Origin: Fusobacterium sp. CAG:439
GTDB taxonomy: Bacteria > Cyanobacteriota > Vampirovibrionia > Gastranaerophilales > Gastranaerophilaceae
NCBI GenBank assembly: GCA_000438175.1
Contig: FR900407.1
Span: 1-39,045 of the forward strand
Direction: 5' to 3'
DNA: 39,045 nucleotides
This document shows positions 13,525 through 21,407 of the stretch, in pieces. The translations under genes were made by a program, and so were the position numbers. The notes beneath the pieces were generated by a model. It did no database searches. It saw nothing but the letters and a program-made list of their open reading frames with translations, and was not told the origin of the DNA. Numbering within the stretch: the stretch's first letter is position 1; the number at the start of each line of letters is the position of its first letter.

Positions 13525-15687
13525 TTAAAAAATCCTTTCTGCTTGCAAAATTAGCGAAACATTTGAGTTATATGAGCGTGCAACATTGTCGCAATCCTTA
13601 AATCTCATCAAGGTTGACGGAGTTCGCACATTAAACTGGCATTCATCAATATGAAAACCGTAGTTGTTAAACTCAATTCCTGCATCGTAGTTTGAATCGG
13701 GATACCATGGCATCACAAACCCTGTTGTTTTATCCTTGATCCAACCTGAAACTTTTAAATTTTTGTAGTCAAATCCGAGATTATGGAAGAATGAATATAA
13801 AGTGTTTATTGCAAGGTCTGTTTCCTCACTAATATATTGATTCTCTGTGGCATAGCTGTAAACGTCTGAGATAAAATTGTTTTGAGTTTTTACCCTACCG
13901 ACATAAATTATTTCTTTTTCTTCAAATTCCTGAGTCTCAAGGTTAAAAGAATAGAATTTGTTTTCAGGTATAACAAAACAATCCGCAACTTCATACATTT
14001 GAAATTCTGCGACCTGTGCTCTTGTTGCCATATTTTGAATTTCTGTAATTTCAAGTTTAAATTGCATGCAATCTTCAATTACATCGGCATCAAAATTACG
14101 AACTTCATTTGCAACCCAGCCGGTTTGGTCTGTAATTTCTTTTAAAACAATCCATTCTTCTCCGTTAAAGCCCTTAATGTAACCATTTTTGATACTTCCG
14201 CCCGGATCATCATGCGATGCAACAATGGTAAACCTTGCAATTTTTCTGTAATTCGGAAAATCAAATTGTAACCATTGATTGCCCCCGACCACATTTGCTA
14301 CCCATTTATTATTACGAACGCCGTTAAAAGCTAAATACGCAGGATAACTTGCACCTGTCGGGGCATAAAAACTGCTGCTGCTTGCTACATACCCATATTT
14401 AAACTCCTTACTTGTGGTTAATGAAATCATTGTCGGTACAGAGTTTTTATTTGAATATTTTTGCAGGGAGTTTGAGTAAGTCGGGCGTGCAGAGGTTACG
14501 AATGGTTTAAACTTGTTTTCATTATTCTTTTTAAACCCGATGTACATAACAGAATTATTGAAAAGGTTTTCAATACTCACAGCATCATTTATTTGAGATA
14601 ATTGATTTAATTTCCCGATACCTGAAGTCCCGACACCGGTATTAATCAAAAGCGGTTTATCAACTGAAAAATCGAGTTTTGCCACCATTGGCATAAAATC
14701 GTTTACAGATTCATATAATTCCAATGCTCCAAAACCGCTAAAAGTTCCTCCGCCAGAATTTTTAGTAATAGTCAGTCTGTAATATTTAAAACTTTCAAAA
14801 TATGTGAGAGCAAAATATCTCTTTTCATTCTGTTTCCAGTTTAGGTTGTCTTTGTAATCTCCGAGCAGTGTCCAATCTGTGTCATTATTACTTCCCTCAA
14901 CAACAAAATCACAAGGGGCGTGAGTATTAGCATCGGCAGAATTCCTTGAAGTAATAGCAAATGCCTTGACCTTGGGAGTAAGATTTTTAAATTCAACCTT
15001 CAGCCACCCTGTTGTAACGCCATTAATTGTAAGCCAACCGTTAGCATCATTTGTATGATGGCGGAAAGCTTTCCAAGCCATATAGCTTTTTGTATCGTAT
15101 TCGGAACTTGATGAAACGACACAAATTTCGTTTTCATAAGTATCCATTACCGGCATAATGTCTTCGGTAAATTCTATTTTTTTAATAAAATCAGCCTTAC
15201 CAAATTGATTTTTAGGAGCATTTAAAATTGTTTGTGTAGGATATGAATTTGTGCTTTCTTCTTTTGCAGTAAAATAATTGACTTCTTTTACCGTTCCGTT
15301 TTCAAACAAATAAATGCCAATGTCCCCGCTTTTAGTTATTCTGTCGGTGTTATTCTGCAATCTTAAATTATTGCTGCTTATCAGTTTTCTTACATCTAAG
15401 AACTCAATAAATGCAAAGCCGGTAGTCTTTCCGGTAATTGTATCTATTGATGAAGTACCTGCGGCTTTGAAATTATTTGTATTTCCGCTTAACTCCAGAA
15501 TATTTGACTCGCACTCAACAGTTTGTGCAGGGTTTTGTTTGTATTCCTCAAACCTTGCATCCAAATCGTTTATAGCTTGTTCGTGTTCGTTATTTGAGAC
15601 TCTTAATTGTTCAAAGTTACTGTTAACATCACTTGAAACAGCTTTTGTCTTTGGTTTAAATTCAATTAGTTTATCAATAGTTGACAT
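13525..15687 (-). CDS. Receptor-binding tail protein with two discoidin-like domains
   Basis: 720 residues. The N terminus (TIDKLIEFKPKTKAVSSDVN, with SNFEQLR after it) looks like a fibre-attachment and coiled-coil segment. Two F5/8 type C (discoidin) like domains follow. In the first, about 190-330, see AWKAFRHH, GWLKVEF and YYRLTI; in the second, about 440-570, see AFNGVRNNKW, WLQFDFPNYRK and EFQMYE. Such domains bind sugars, so the protein probably recognises surface polysaccharide. RBS AAGGAG. Two related domains in one fibre suggest internal duplication. Confidence 0.8.
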   Translation of the reverse strand: MSTIDKLIEFKPKTKAVSSDVNSNFEQLRVSNNEHEQAINDLDARFEEYKQNPAQTVECESNILELSGNTNNFKAAGTSSIDTITGKTTGFAFIEFLDVRKLISSNNLRLQNNTDRITKSGDIGIYLFENGTVKEVNYFTAKEESTNSYPTQTILNAPKNQFGKADFIKKIEFTEDIMPVMDTYENEICVVSSSSEYDTKSYMAWKAFRHHTNDANGWLTINGVTTGWLKVEFKNLTPKVKAFAITSRNSADANTHAPCDFVVEGSNNDTDWTLLGDYKDNLNWKQNEKRYFALTYFESFKYYRLTITKNSGGGTFSGFGALELYESVNDFMPMVAKLDFSVDKPLLINTGVGTSGIGKLNQLSQINDAVSIENLFNNSVMYIGFKKNNENKFKPFVTSARPTYSNSLQKYSNKNSVPTMISLTTSKEFKYGYVASSSSFYAPTGASYPAYLAFNGVRNNKWVANVVGGNQWLQFDFPNYRKIARFTIVASHDDPGGSIKNGYIKGFNGEEWIVLKEITDQTGWVANEVRNFDADVIEDCMQFKLEITEIQNMATRAQVAEFQMYEVADCFVIPENKFYSFNLETQEFEEKEIIYVGRVKTQNNFISDVYSYATENQYISEETDLAINTLYSFFHNLGFDYKNLKVSGWIKDKTTGFVMPWYPDSNYDAGIEFNNYGFHIDECQFNVRTPSTLMRFKDCDNVARSYNSNVSLILQAERIF

Positions 15688-15696
15688 ATATACTCC

Positions 15697-16713
15697 TTAA
15701 ACTTCTTGTGGAATGTTTTTTCTCCAAATAGCCAGCCAATTAACCTGCGGATTTGCACGCTGCTCGGTGTTATAGCACGTTACTTTTATCCTTGTTGCTT
15801 CCTTAGCCCAATAACAATATGAAGAATCATCTGCATTAACATCTCCCGAATAATGAAAAGTTCTCATAGAGGGGATAAATGCAAGTAAATCGTCCATTGT
15901 GTAACCATCCGGTGGATATACATATGTGTTTGTTCCTGTGTTGTAACCGCTCAGAATCTGCATATTATCAAAGCTGTGGATGCTCTCATTGGTTAAAATA
16001 TCCGTTATAGGATGTGTATGCTTTTTGGGTGCATAAGGTTTTAAATTATCTTCCGGAACAAGTCCCTCATCATCTAAAATCAAAGCCTCATTTGCACTAT
16101 TTCCTGCATGGTGTCCGTCAATCAAGTCCGCATTGAGATTGATATTTTTTTCTCCATTTGATACAGGAACACTATTTTCATCATTACCTGCGTGAAAGCC
16201 GTCCACCTTGTCTGCATCAATTTTTCTGTAATGAGCATTAGGATCTTGATTGTGCATATTTTCCAAATAATCAAAAGAAACAATACTCACATTGGAATCA
16301 ATAATTAGCTGTCTGTCTTCTAAGTTTTCAACCTCAAGCACAACTTTGACATAAAAATCTCTTGTTGAGCCTTCCTCTTCAACAGGTTTATAACTTTCAG
16401 GAAGTCTGCCTACCGCAAACAGGTTTCTGTTTGCATCATAAATACCGATTTCCCTGATATAATATCCGCCGCTGTCAGAGGGAATCGCACATTCAACAAT
16501 TAATCTGTTTTCATATTCTGTATCAACGTATATTTTAGATATCGGGCCACGATAAGTTTCATTGATTAATTCTTCCTGATTAACATCGGGATCGTAATAT
16601 CCATCGCCGCCATCACCCACTGCAAATGTTGTCAATTCAAGTGTCGTGCTGTTAGCATAGGCTCTTGTTATACCGTTTTTTCCGCCGTTTGTAAGTATTG
16701 TGTAAAAATCCAT
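15697..16713 (-). CDS. Tail fibre / collar protein (P2 gpH N-terminal type)
   Basis: 338 residues from the ATG at 16713, with GGAG upstream. The first 150 residues match the phage tail-collar fibre family: FYTILTNGGKNGITRA, LTTFAVGDGGDGYYDP and YYIREIGIYDANRNLFAVG. Short HAGN/VDGFHAGN repeats follow (about 180-215), then a C-terminal domain. It attaches to the baseplate and carries the receptor-binding protein encoded next. It follows gpI by 20 nt. Confidence 0.88.
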   Translation of the reverse strand: MDFYTILTNGGKNGITRAYANSTTLELTTFAVGDGGDGYYDPDVNQEELINETYRGPISKIYVDTEYENRLIVECAIPSDSGGYYIREIGIYDANRNLFAVGRLPESYKPVEEEGSTRDFYVKVVLEVENLEDRQLIIDSNVSIVSFDYLENMHNQDPNAHYRKIDADKVDGFHAGNDENSVPVSNGEKNINLNADLIDGHHAGNSANEALILDDEGLVPEDNLKPYAPKKHTHPITDILTNESIHSFDNMQILSGYNTGTNTYVYPPDGYTMDDLLAFIPSMRTFHYSGDVNADDSSYCYWAKEATRIKVTCYNTEQRANPQVNWLAIWRKNIPQEV

Positions 16714-16733
16714 AAAAACTCCATTAAGTTGAA

Positions 16734-17525
16734 TTAGCCAAAAGACCACACACTCTCGTCAAATTCTGATTCATCCCAGGTGCAAACAGGAAGATTTCTG
16801 TCTTCATCAACAGGTTTTGACCAGTAACATTCGTCCCAGTTGCTTTCATCCCATACAAGTGATTTTTGAAATGGGTAAATCGTAGTGCATTCGCCCGTTA
16901 TACTTGCCATTTTGTGTTTGTAATTCTTTAAGTCGGACGACATTCCGATACTCAGGCTTGCAAGATGCGAACGGACATTTTTATATTCGTTAATTAAATT
17001 TTCAAGTCGCTCGATTAAATCAAAATCCAGTCCTTTTGATACAAAATTAATATCAACACTAAAGGTAAACGGCTCTCCGCCCGTTTCAAACCATTCTTTG
17101 ATATGTCCCTCAAGCCCGAACATCTCAAAAATACGCAGCAGGGCATATTTTGTACCTTTGTATCTGTGAACTTCGATTGAACGCTTAATTAAATCTCTTT
17201 TTTCATCATCATTTCTGCATTGCAGCCAGCCCTCGTTCCCTGTTATATGGTATTGTTCAGCTAAATGAGGCAGAGCATCTGATGGCAAATTATCAATAAT
17301 TGAAACAAGAATTACATCAAGTTCTAAATTTGAAAATCTTTCTTCGCATATTTCATCAAAGATTTTTAAATTGATATCTTCAATCGGGGCAAGACTTCTT
17401 GGATTATTGGCTGTTCGCAACCTTTGTTCTCCGCTTTGCAATTCTGACGAATTGCGTTGCTCTGTCAGGCTTCTCACAGGGGCGAGTTCCGCTTCACTCC
17501 ACTCTTGCCAAAATCCGCTACTCAT
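16734..17525 (-). CDS. I: Baseplate wedge protein gpI (P2 type)
   Basis: 263 residues. KRSIEVHRYKGTKYALLRIF is the typical P2 gpI signature, preceded by LPHLAEQYHITGNEGW. I chose the ATG at 17525 because GGAGGG lies 8 nt upstream; two earlier Met codons are too close to it. The Trp/Asp-rich C terminus (WDESNWDECYWSKP and CTWDESEFDESVWSFG) is a repeat not typical of gpI. The gene overlaps J by 8 nt. Confidence 0.88.
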   Translation of the reverse strand: MSSGFWQEWSEAELAPVRSLTEQRNSSELQSGEQRLRTANNPRSLAPIEDINLKIFDEICEERFSNLELDVILVSIIDNLPSDALPHLAEQYHITGNEGWLQCRNDDEKRDLIKRSIEVHRYKGTKYALLRIFEMFGLEGHIKEWFETGGEPFTFSVDINFVSKGLDFDLIERLENLINEYKNVRSHLASLSIGMSSDLKNYKHKMASITGECTTIYPFQKSLVWDESNWDECYWSKPVDEDRNLPVCTWDESEFDESVWSFG

Positions 17526-18627
17526 CGGCATACCCTCCGATTGTAATATCGTAATCAACCAAATCTGCCCACTGATATTCCTTGATATCTATATCTTCAG
17601 GGGTTTCCGGTATAACCTTATAAACACCATAAATGCTGTTCAAAATGGATATAATTTGTGTTTTAATAACATCTTTGCCGAGTTTTTCAGATAATGAGAC
17701 TTTATATTCCCTCATTTTTGCATCAATCGTGTTTATAACGCTCTGAGAATCCGCATCCATATAAAGCCAAATCGTTGCTTTTATTGAAAACTCTATTCGT
17801 TCGGGTGATATAACTTGAACTTTATCTGTCAAAGGGCGGATTTTGTCATCGCTCAAGTAGGTTTGAACGATTTTTAAAATTTCTTCTGTCGGGTTTCCGT
17901 CCTTAGTTAAAGGATAAATATTCACAACACCCGGACTCGGAGAATTTATTGCAACATCTGTTATTGATTGATGTGCAGATAATGTATGATAACGATATGC
18001 GCCACGACTTCCGGCATTTGAAAATTTTTCAGGAGCTTGCCGGATTCTTTCTCTTAAACTTGCGGCATCTTCATCATCCGCACCGCCTGAAGTTACGGTT
18101 ATATTTTCAACGGTTGAGATATAACTTAATGGAGTTATAAGGTTATTTATTGAACCGAGAGTGTAATTATTAGATGCACTTCCCGGAGTTTCACATATTG
18201 CCTCTGCCGTAACAGAAGTTTCTCCGGCTTTTAATGTAACAGCCTCCGTTGTTTGGAATATGAATAAGCCGTCTTTAGTCTCAACTTCACACCTTGCATC
18301 AATCTTGAAATCAAAATCCAATGCATCATCAACAGAAAACTTTAAGGTCGTAAGCGAGCAATTCGCAAGAAGTTTACTAACACCTAACGGTTCGCCGATA
18401 TGCTCAAGAATCTCCAATGGTGCATAGCTTAAAAGATTTTGTTTTGCGGTTTCCTGAATTTTCATTCTCAAAACGGTTTCACGATATGCACCGACATCAA
18501 TCATCAAACGTTCAATTTGTGCAGGCTGAAGAACTTTGCCGGATTTTTCTTCATAAGCGGCAATCCATTCTTTTGTAACAACATCGGGATCACGTTCGAT
18601 AAAATTAGGTTCAGGCAGTTGTGTCAT
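17518..18627 (-). CDS. J: Baseplate assembly protein gpJ (P2 type)
   Basis: 369 residues from the ATG at 18627 behind CGGAGG. The N terminus (LPEPNFIERDPDVVTKEWIA) and the DDEDAASLRERIRQAPEKFS block followed by GAYRYHTLSA are hallmarks of P2 gpJ / Mu gp47 baseplate proteins. It forms the wedge of the contractile tail baseplate with gpW and gpI. It overlaps W by 17 nt. Confidence 0.92.
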   Translation of the reverse strand: MTQLPEPNFIERDPDVVTKEWIAAYEEKSGKVLQPAQIERLMIDVGAYRETVLRMKIQETAKQNLLSYAPLEILEHIGEPLGVSKLLANCSLTTLKFSVDDALDFDFKIDARCEVETKDGLFIFQTTEAVTLKAGETSVTAEAICETPGSASNNYTLGSINNLITPLSYISTVENITVTSGGADDEDAASLRERIRQAPEKFSNAGSRGAYRYHTLSAHQSITDVAINSPSPGVVNIYPLTKDGNPTEEILKIVQTYLSDDKIRPLTDKVQVISPERIEFSIKATIWLYMDADSQSVINTIDAKMREYKVSLSEKLGKDVIKTQIISILNSIYGVYKVIPETPEDIDIKEYQWADLVDYDITIGGYADE

Positions 18628-18982
18628 AACTAACCTCCGCAACTCCGTTTGCGTTTGAATCTTTTAATGTCCATTCGACTTTTACGGTTAAAATGGATTC
18701 TTCTATCTCGACCTCGATAGAATTAATTTTTATGCGGGTTTCCCACATAGTGATTGCATCTGTCGCCTCACGTACAATATTTGGAGTTGCTTCGTTTATG
18801 GGGTAATCAATGTATTTATATATGTCCGAACCGAAGGTCGGACGATGAGGTACAGAGCCTTTTTTAGTTAGAAGTATAATTGCGATGCACTGGTTAATAT
18901 CATCAGCACCCTCGGCAACACCGCCGATTGCGTTGAGCTTTAATTGCCAGTCAATGTAGGTGATTTCATTTAAATTTGTCAT
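18611..18982 (-). CDS. W: Baseplate protein gpW (gp25-like)
   Basis: 123 residues. INQCIAIILLTKKGSVPHRP and TFGSDIYKYIDYPINEATPN are the GPW/gp25 family core, with the EPR-like VPHRP turn. It is a structural wedge component, not a lysozyme. The start at 18982 lies next to an oppositely oriented small gene (19003-19197), so the operon must be read through that gene. Confidence 0.9.
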   Translation of the reverse strand: MTNLNEITYIDWQLKLNAIGGVAEGADDINQCIAIILLTKKGSVPHRPTFGSDIYKYIDYPINEATPNIVREATDAITMWETRIKINSIEVEIEESILTVKVEWTLKDSNANGVAEVSYDTTA

Positions 18983-19002
18983 ATTTGTGGTAGTATTTTG
19001 TT

Positions 19003-19197
19003 ATGAAAAAATCGACTATAAAGTTAATTGTTTTTACTGTTTTGGGGATTATTGCTTCAATAATTTTTTATCAACTGAGTACAAGTCCAAATCCAATGAT
19101 GGTTAGGAGGGCCCAGTCTCAAATTACTGTTGGAATGTATGTTTGCCCTTTTATTGGGCTTATTTATTGGCTCTTCTGTCGTCATCTTGATGATTGA
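19003..19197 (+). CDS. Two-span membrane protein, antisense insertion in tail operon
   Basis: 64 residues with two hydrophobic helices (about 6-24 and 44-58) separated by a short loop. It runs against the tail operon in the gap between V and W and fits that gap exactly. RBS and promoter are poor (GGTAG about 12 nt upstream), so expression is uncertain. Position and orientation suggest a moron, perhaps a superinfection-exclusion type membrane protein; no family recognised. Confidence 0.5.
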   Translation: MKKSTIKLIVFTVLGIIASIIFYQLSTSPNPMMVRRAQSQITVGMYVCPFIGLIYWLFCRHLDD

Positions 19198-19707
19198 TTA
19201 CATTGTTTTATTAGGTGCAGAAGTTGGGCTTCCTTGGTTTCCTGTATGCGTATGAGGATTATATGTATCTCTCATTGCTTGCATTGATGAGGTTTTGTCC
19301 GTAATATCGGAATTTGATTTAATACCATCTGTATTAATCAGCTTTCCTGTGTGATTAATATTGCCGTTTAAATTGATATTTTCAAAGGTTATATTCAAAG
19401 AGTTGGTTTCTTTATCAATATTAATCAGCGAGTTATTCTCTAAATTGAGAGATAATTGCTTTTCAGATGTAACAACCGGAACGTCTTCAGTTGAATAAAT
19501 CGCTCCCAAGATTACACCGTCTTCAGAATTTTCATCCATAAGGCAGGCGACCTGCTCTCCGATATCCGGCATTGCGTAAAACTTGTCTTTCAATGTTTTT
19601 GTTTGAAGAATCGGAAGCCAGTATGATGTTGACTCATCATCTTCAAAACTTACACGAGCCTGAACATTTATTGGATCAATTTGTGATACAATTCCAAACC
19701 TTAACAC
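19198..19707 (-). CDS. V: Baseplate spike gpV
   Basis: 169 residues started at the GTG at 19707 with GAGGTGG five nt upstream; it overlaps the D stop. The N-terminal OB-fold (LRFGIVSQIDPINVQARVSF; GEQVACLMDENSEDGVILGA) matches phage P2 gpV / gp45 spikes. The C-terminal HTHTG is the HxHxG iron-binding tip motif. It punctures the outer membrane on tail contraction, which implies a Gram-negative type envelope. Confidence 0.9.
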   Translation of the reverse strand: MLRFGIVSQIDPINVQARVSFEDDESTSYWLPILQTKTLKDKFYAMPDIGEQVACLMDENSEDGVILGAIYSTEDVPVVTSEKQLSLNLENNSLINIDKETNSLNITFENINLNGNINHTGKLINTDGIKSNSDITDKTSSMQAMRDTYNPHTHTGNQGSPTSAPNKTM

Positions 19708-20669
19708 GATTCCACCTCGCAATAAGTTTTATAACCGCTTGCCCGGTCTATCACATGCCGGGCTTGCTTAATGTGGTATTTGCCTGAAAAATGTCCGACT
19801 CCTTTTAGTTCAATATTTGACCCTGCAATCAAATACGGATTTCCCGTAAATTCAAGAGAGCCTTCAATTTTATCATCGGCTGTGTTTAATGCGGCTTTTG
19901 CTTTTACTATTGCCTGTTTTTTATCGGAGCATCTTGCCGTTATTTTTAAAGTGTCGCCTTTGGCAACATTCTCATTGCGTGCAGTTGCTTTGACCGTTTT
20001 CTTTTTCTTTGGATCAAAGTATGAAACCTGAACAGCTTTATATTTTTGAGAAGTCTTTTCTCTGAGATTTATATGCAGCAAATCGGATTTATAAAATATC
20101 TGAGTAGAATTTGCTCCTTTGAGTTTTTTGACATCATAGAAAACAAGGTTATTTTCAGCAATTTTGAAGATGTAACCGTATTCTTCCGCAAGTTTAGTGA
20201 GGAATGTCAAATCACGTTCTTTATTTTGAGTAATTCTATCGACACGAATATCTGCAACTTCTCCGACTAAAGTGTATCCGTGCTTATCTGCAATCTCTTT
20301 TGCTATTTGTTTGAGGGTTTTGTTTTCATAACCTTGAGAATTCTTTTGTCTTAAAGGCTTTTTAATGCCGGTGGCAAGACCTTTTATGGTTATAACATCA
20401 GGCGGAGTGTCGTATTCCAGTTCATCAATTTCAAAAACTCCGCAATTCAAAAGTTTTTCCGCCTCGTAACCGATATATGCACGCAAAGCATCTCCTTTAG
20501 TAGGTATCCACGCTCCCTGCCAGAGTTTTTCAGAATCTTCAAATGTTATCTGAAGCTCGTCAGACTCTCCATGTTCAACATCTGTGTATTCGATAGAAGT
20601 AACATATGAGGAAACGTCTTTGGTTATATTCTTTTTTTCATAAAACAATTCAAAAATAGGTACTAACAT
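19701..20669 (-). CDS. D: Tail hub protein gpD (late control D family)
   Basis: 322 residues. SIEYTDVEHGESDELQITFED, LKQIAKEIADKHGYTL and ERDLTFLTKLAEEYGYIFKI are characteristic of P2 gpD / Mu gp44-like hub proteins (VgrG N-terminal fold). It links tube, spike and baseplate. ATG with GGAG upstream. Its start overlaps a short reading frame that continues from gene X in the -1 frame (20663-20776). Confidence 0.9.
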   Translation of the reverse strand: MLVPIFELFYEKKNITKDVSSYVTSIEYTDVEHGESDELQITFEDSEKLWQGAWIPTKGDALRAYIGYEAEKLLNCGVFEIDELEYDTPPDVITIKGLATGIKKPLRQKNSQGYENKTLKQIAKEIADKHGYTLVGEVADIRVDRITQNKERDLTFLTKLAEEYGYIFKIAENNLVFYDVKKLKGANSTQIFYKSDLLHINLREKTSQKYKAVQVSYFDPKKKKTVKATARNENVAKGDTLKITARCSDKKQAIVKAKAALNTADDKIEGSLEFTGNPYLIAGSNIELKGVGHFSGKYHIKQARHVIDRASGYKTYCEVESC

Positions 20670-20776
20670 TTTGCTCCTGTGAAATCAAAGATTTCTACGT
20701 CGCTGTCGTTAAGTTGCGTTGTCGAAAACTCAACGTTTCCGCCAACTCCACTCCGGCTGACGCTTATTTCTTCCAA
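20663..20776 (-). CDS. Possible small ORF or -1 frameshift extension of gpX
   Basis: A 37-codon open frame fills the whole X-D gap and ends inside the D start codon region, as coupled genes do. Translated, it is a normal-looking soluble sequence with SGVGGNVEFSTTQLNDSDVE. No ATG exists; a TTG at 20776 lacks an RBS. Alternatively ribosomes shift -1 near the C-run at 20777-20781 at the end of X, adding this tail to gpX. Neither is proven. Confidence 0.35.
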   Translation of the reverse strand: MEEISVSRSGVGGNVEFSTTQLNDSDVEIFDFTGAKC

Positions 20777-20979
20777 GGGGGTAGTTCAAATTGTATTGTT
20801 TCTGATTCTTCAAGGACTGGTATTTTGAGTTTTATTCCTGCATCCAAGACAGGTTCAATCGGAATTTCCGGGTTCGCTTTTATAATCTCCTCATACAAAT
20901 TCGGATTACTGTAATATTTCTGAGAAATCATATCCCAACGGTCGCCATCACGAGTGATATAGGTGTAATATTCCGTCAT
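20764..20979 (-). CDS. X: Tail protein gpX (LysM-like)
   Basis: 71 residues. DGDRWDMISQKYYSNPNLYE, then IIKANPEI and LDAGIKLKIPV, form a LysM-like tail X protein as in P2. It binds at the tail tip or baseplate hub. Its start overlaps the U stop by 4 nt (ATGA type). Confidence 0.9.
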   Translation of the reverse strand: MTEYYTYITRDGDRWDMISQKYYSNPNLYEEIIKANPEIPIEPVLDAGIKLKIPVLEESETIQFELPPWKK

Positions 20980-21401
20980 TTCTTTTTGAACCCTTTATTT
21001 TCTTTTTTATCTTCAGGAATTTTTCCGGTGTATTCTCTTAGTCGGACATCGACCTGAACCGACATCAAATCTCCCTCCGGTGAGGCTTGTTCTGTGGTTT
21101 GTCCGATTTCATCAATAACGAAAACACCGACATATTCACCGTTTCCTTTGATGAATTTCAAAGGGGTTGCCGCATCTGCGACATCTTTTAAATTTTTTAT
21201 CTCATCTTCCGGCACGCAGAAATTGCGATGGAAGTTTAATTTTATATTTTCTTCTTGCAAATTTTTTCCTAAAAATTGCAGAATGGGTTTATTTTCAATA
21301 CGGTCGTGTTGGGCATAATTGTAGGATACGGTTTCATTTAATCCGTTGAAATAAGTTATTAATTCAAATTTTATGTCTCCAAGTTGAGCGAACAATTTCA
21401 A
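20976..21401 (-). CDS. U: Tail protein gpU
   Basis: 141 residues. LFAQLGDIKFELITYFNGL, AQHDRIENKPILQFLGKNL and PEGDLMSVQVDVRLREY match the P2 gpU family. It acts in tail completion and assembly near the baseplate. Order T-U-X-D is the P2 order. RBS AAGGAG. Confidence 0.9.
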   Translation of the reverse strand: MKLFAQLGDIKFELITYFNGLNETVSYNYAQHDRIENKPILQFLGKNLQEENIKLNFHRNFCVPEDEIKNLKDVADAATPLKFIKGNGEYVGVFVIDEIGQTTEQASPEGDLMSVQVDVRLREYTGKIPEDKKENKGFKKK

Positions 21402-21407
21402 AGCTCC

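Noticed and set aside
19198..19722. TTG start at 19722 for gene V
   Set aside because: The GTG at 19707 has GAGGTGG at proper distance and gives the normal family N terminus.
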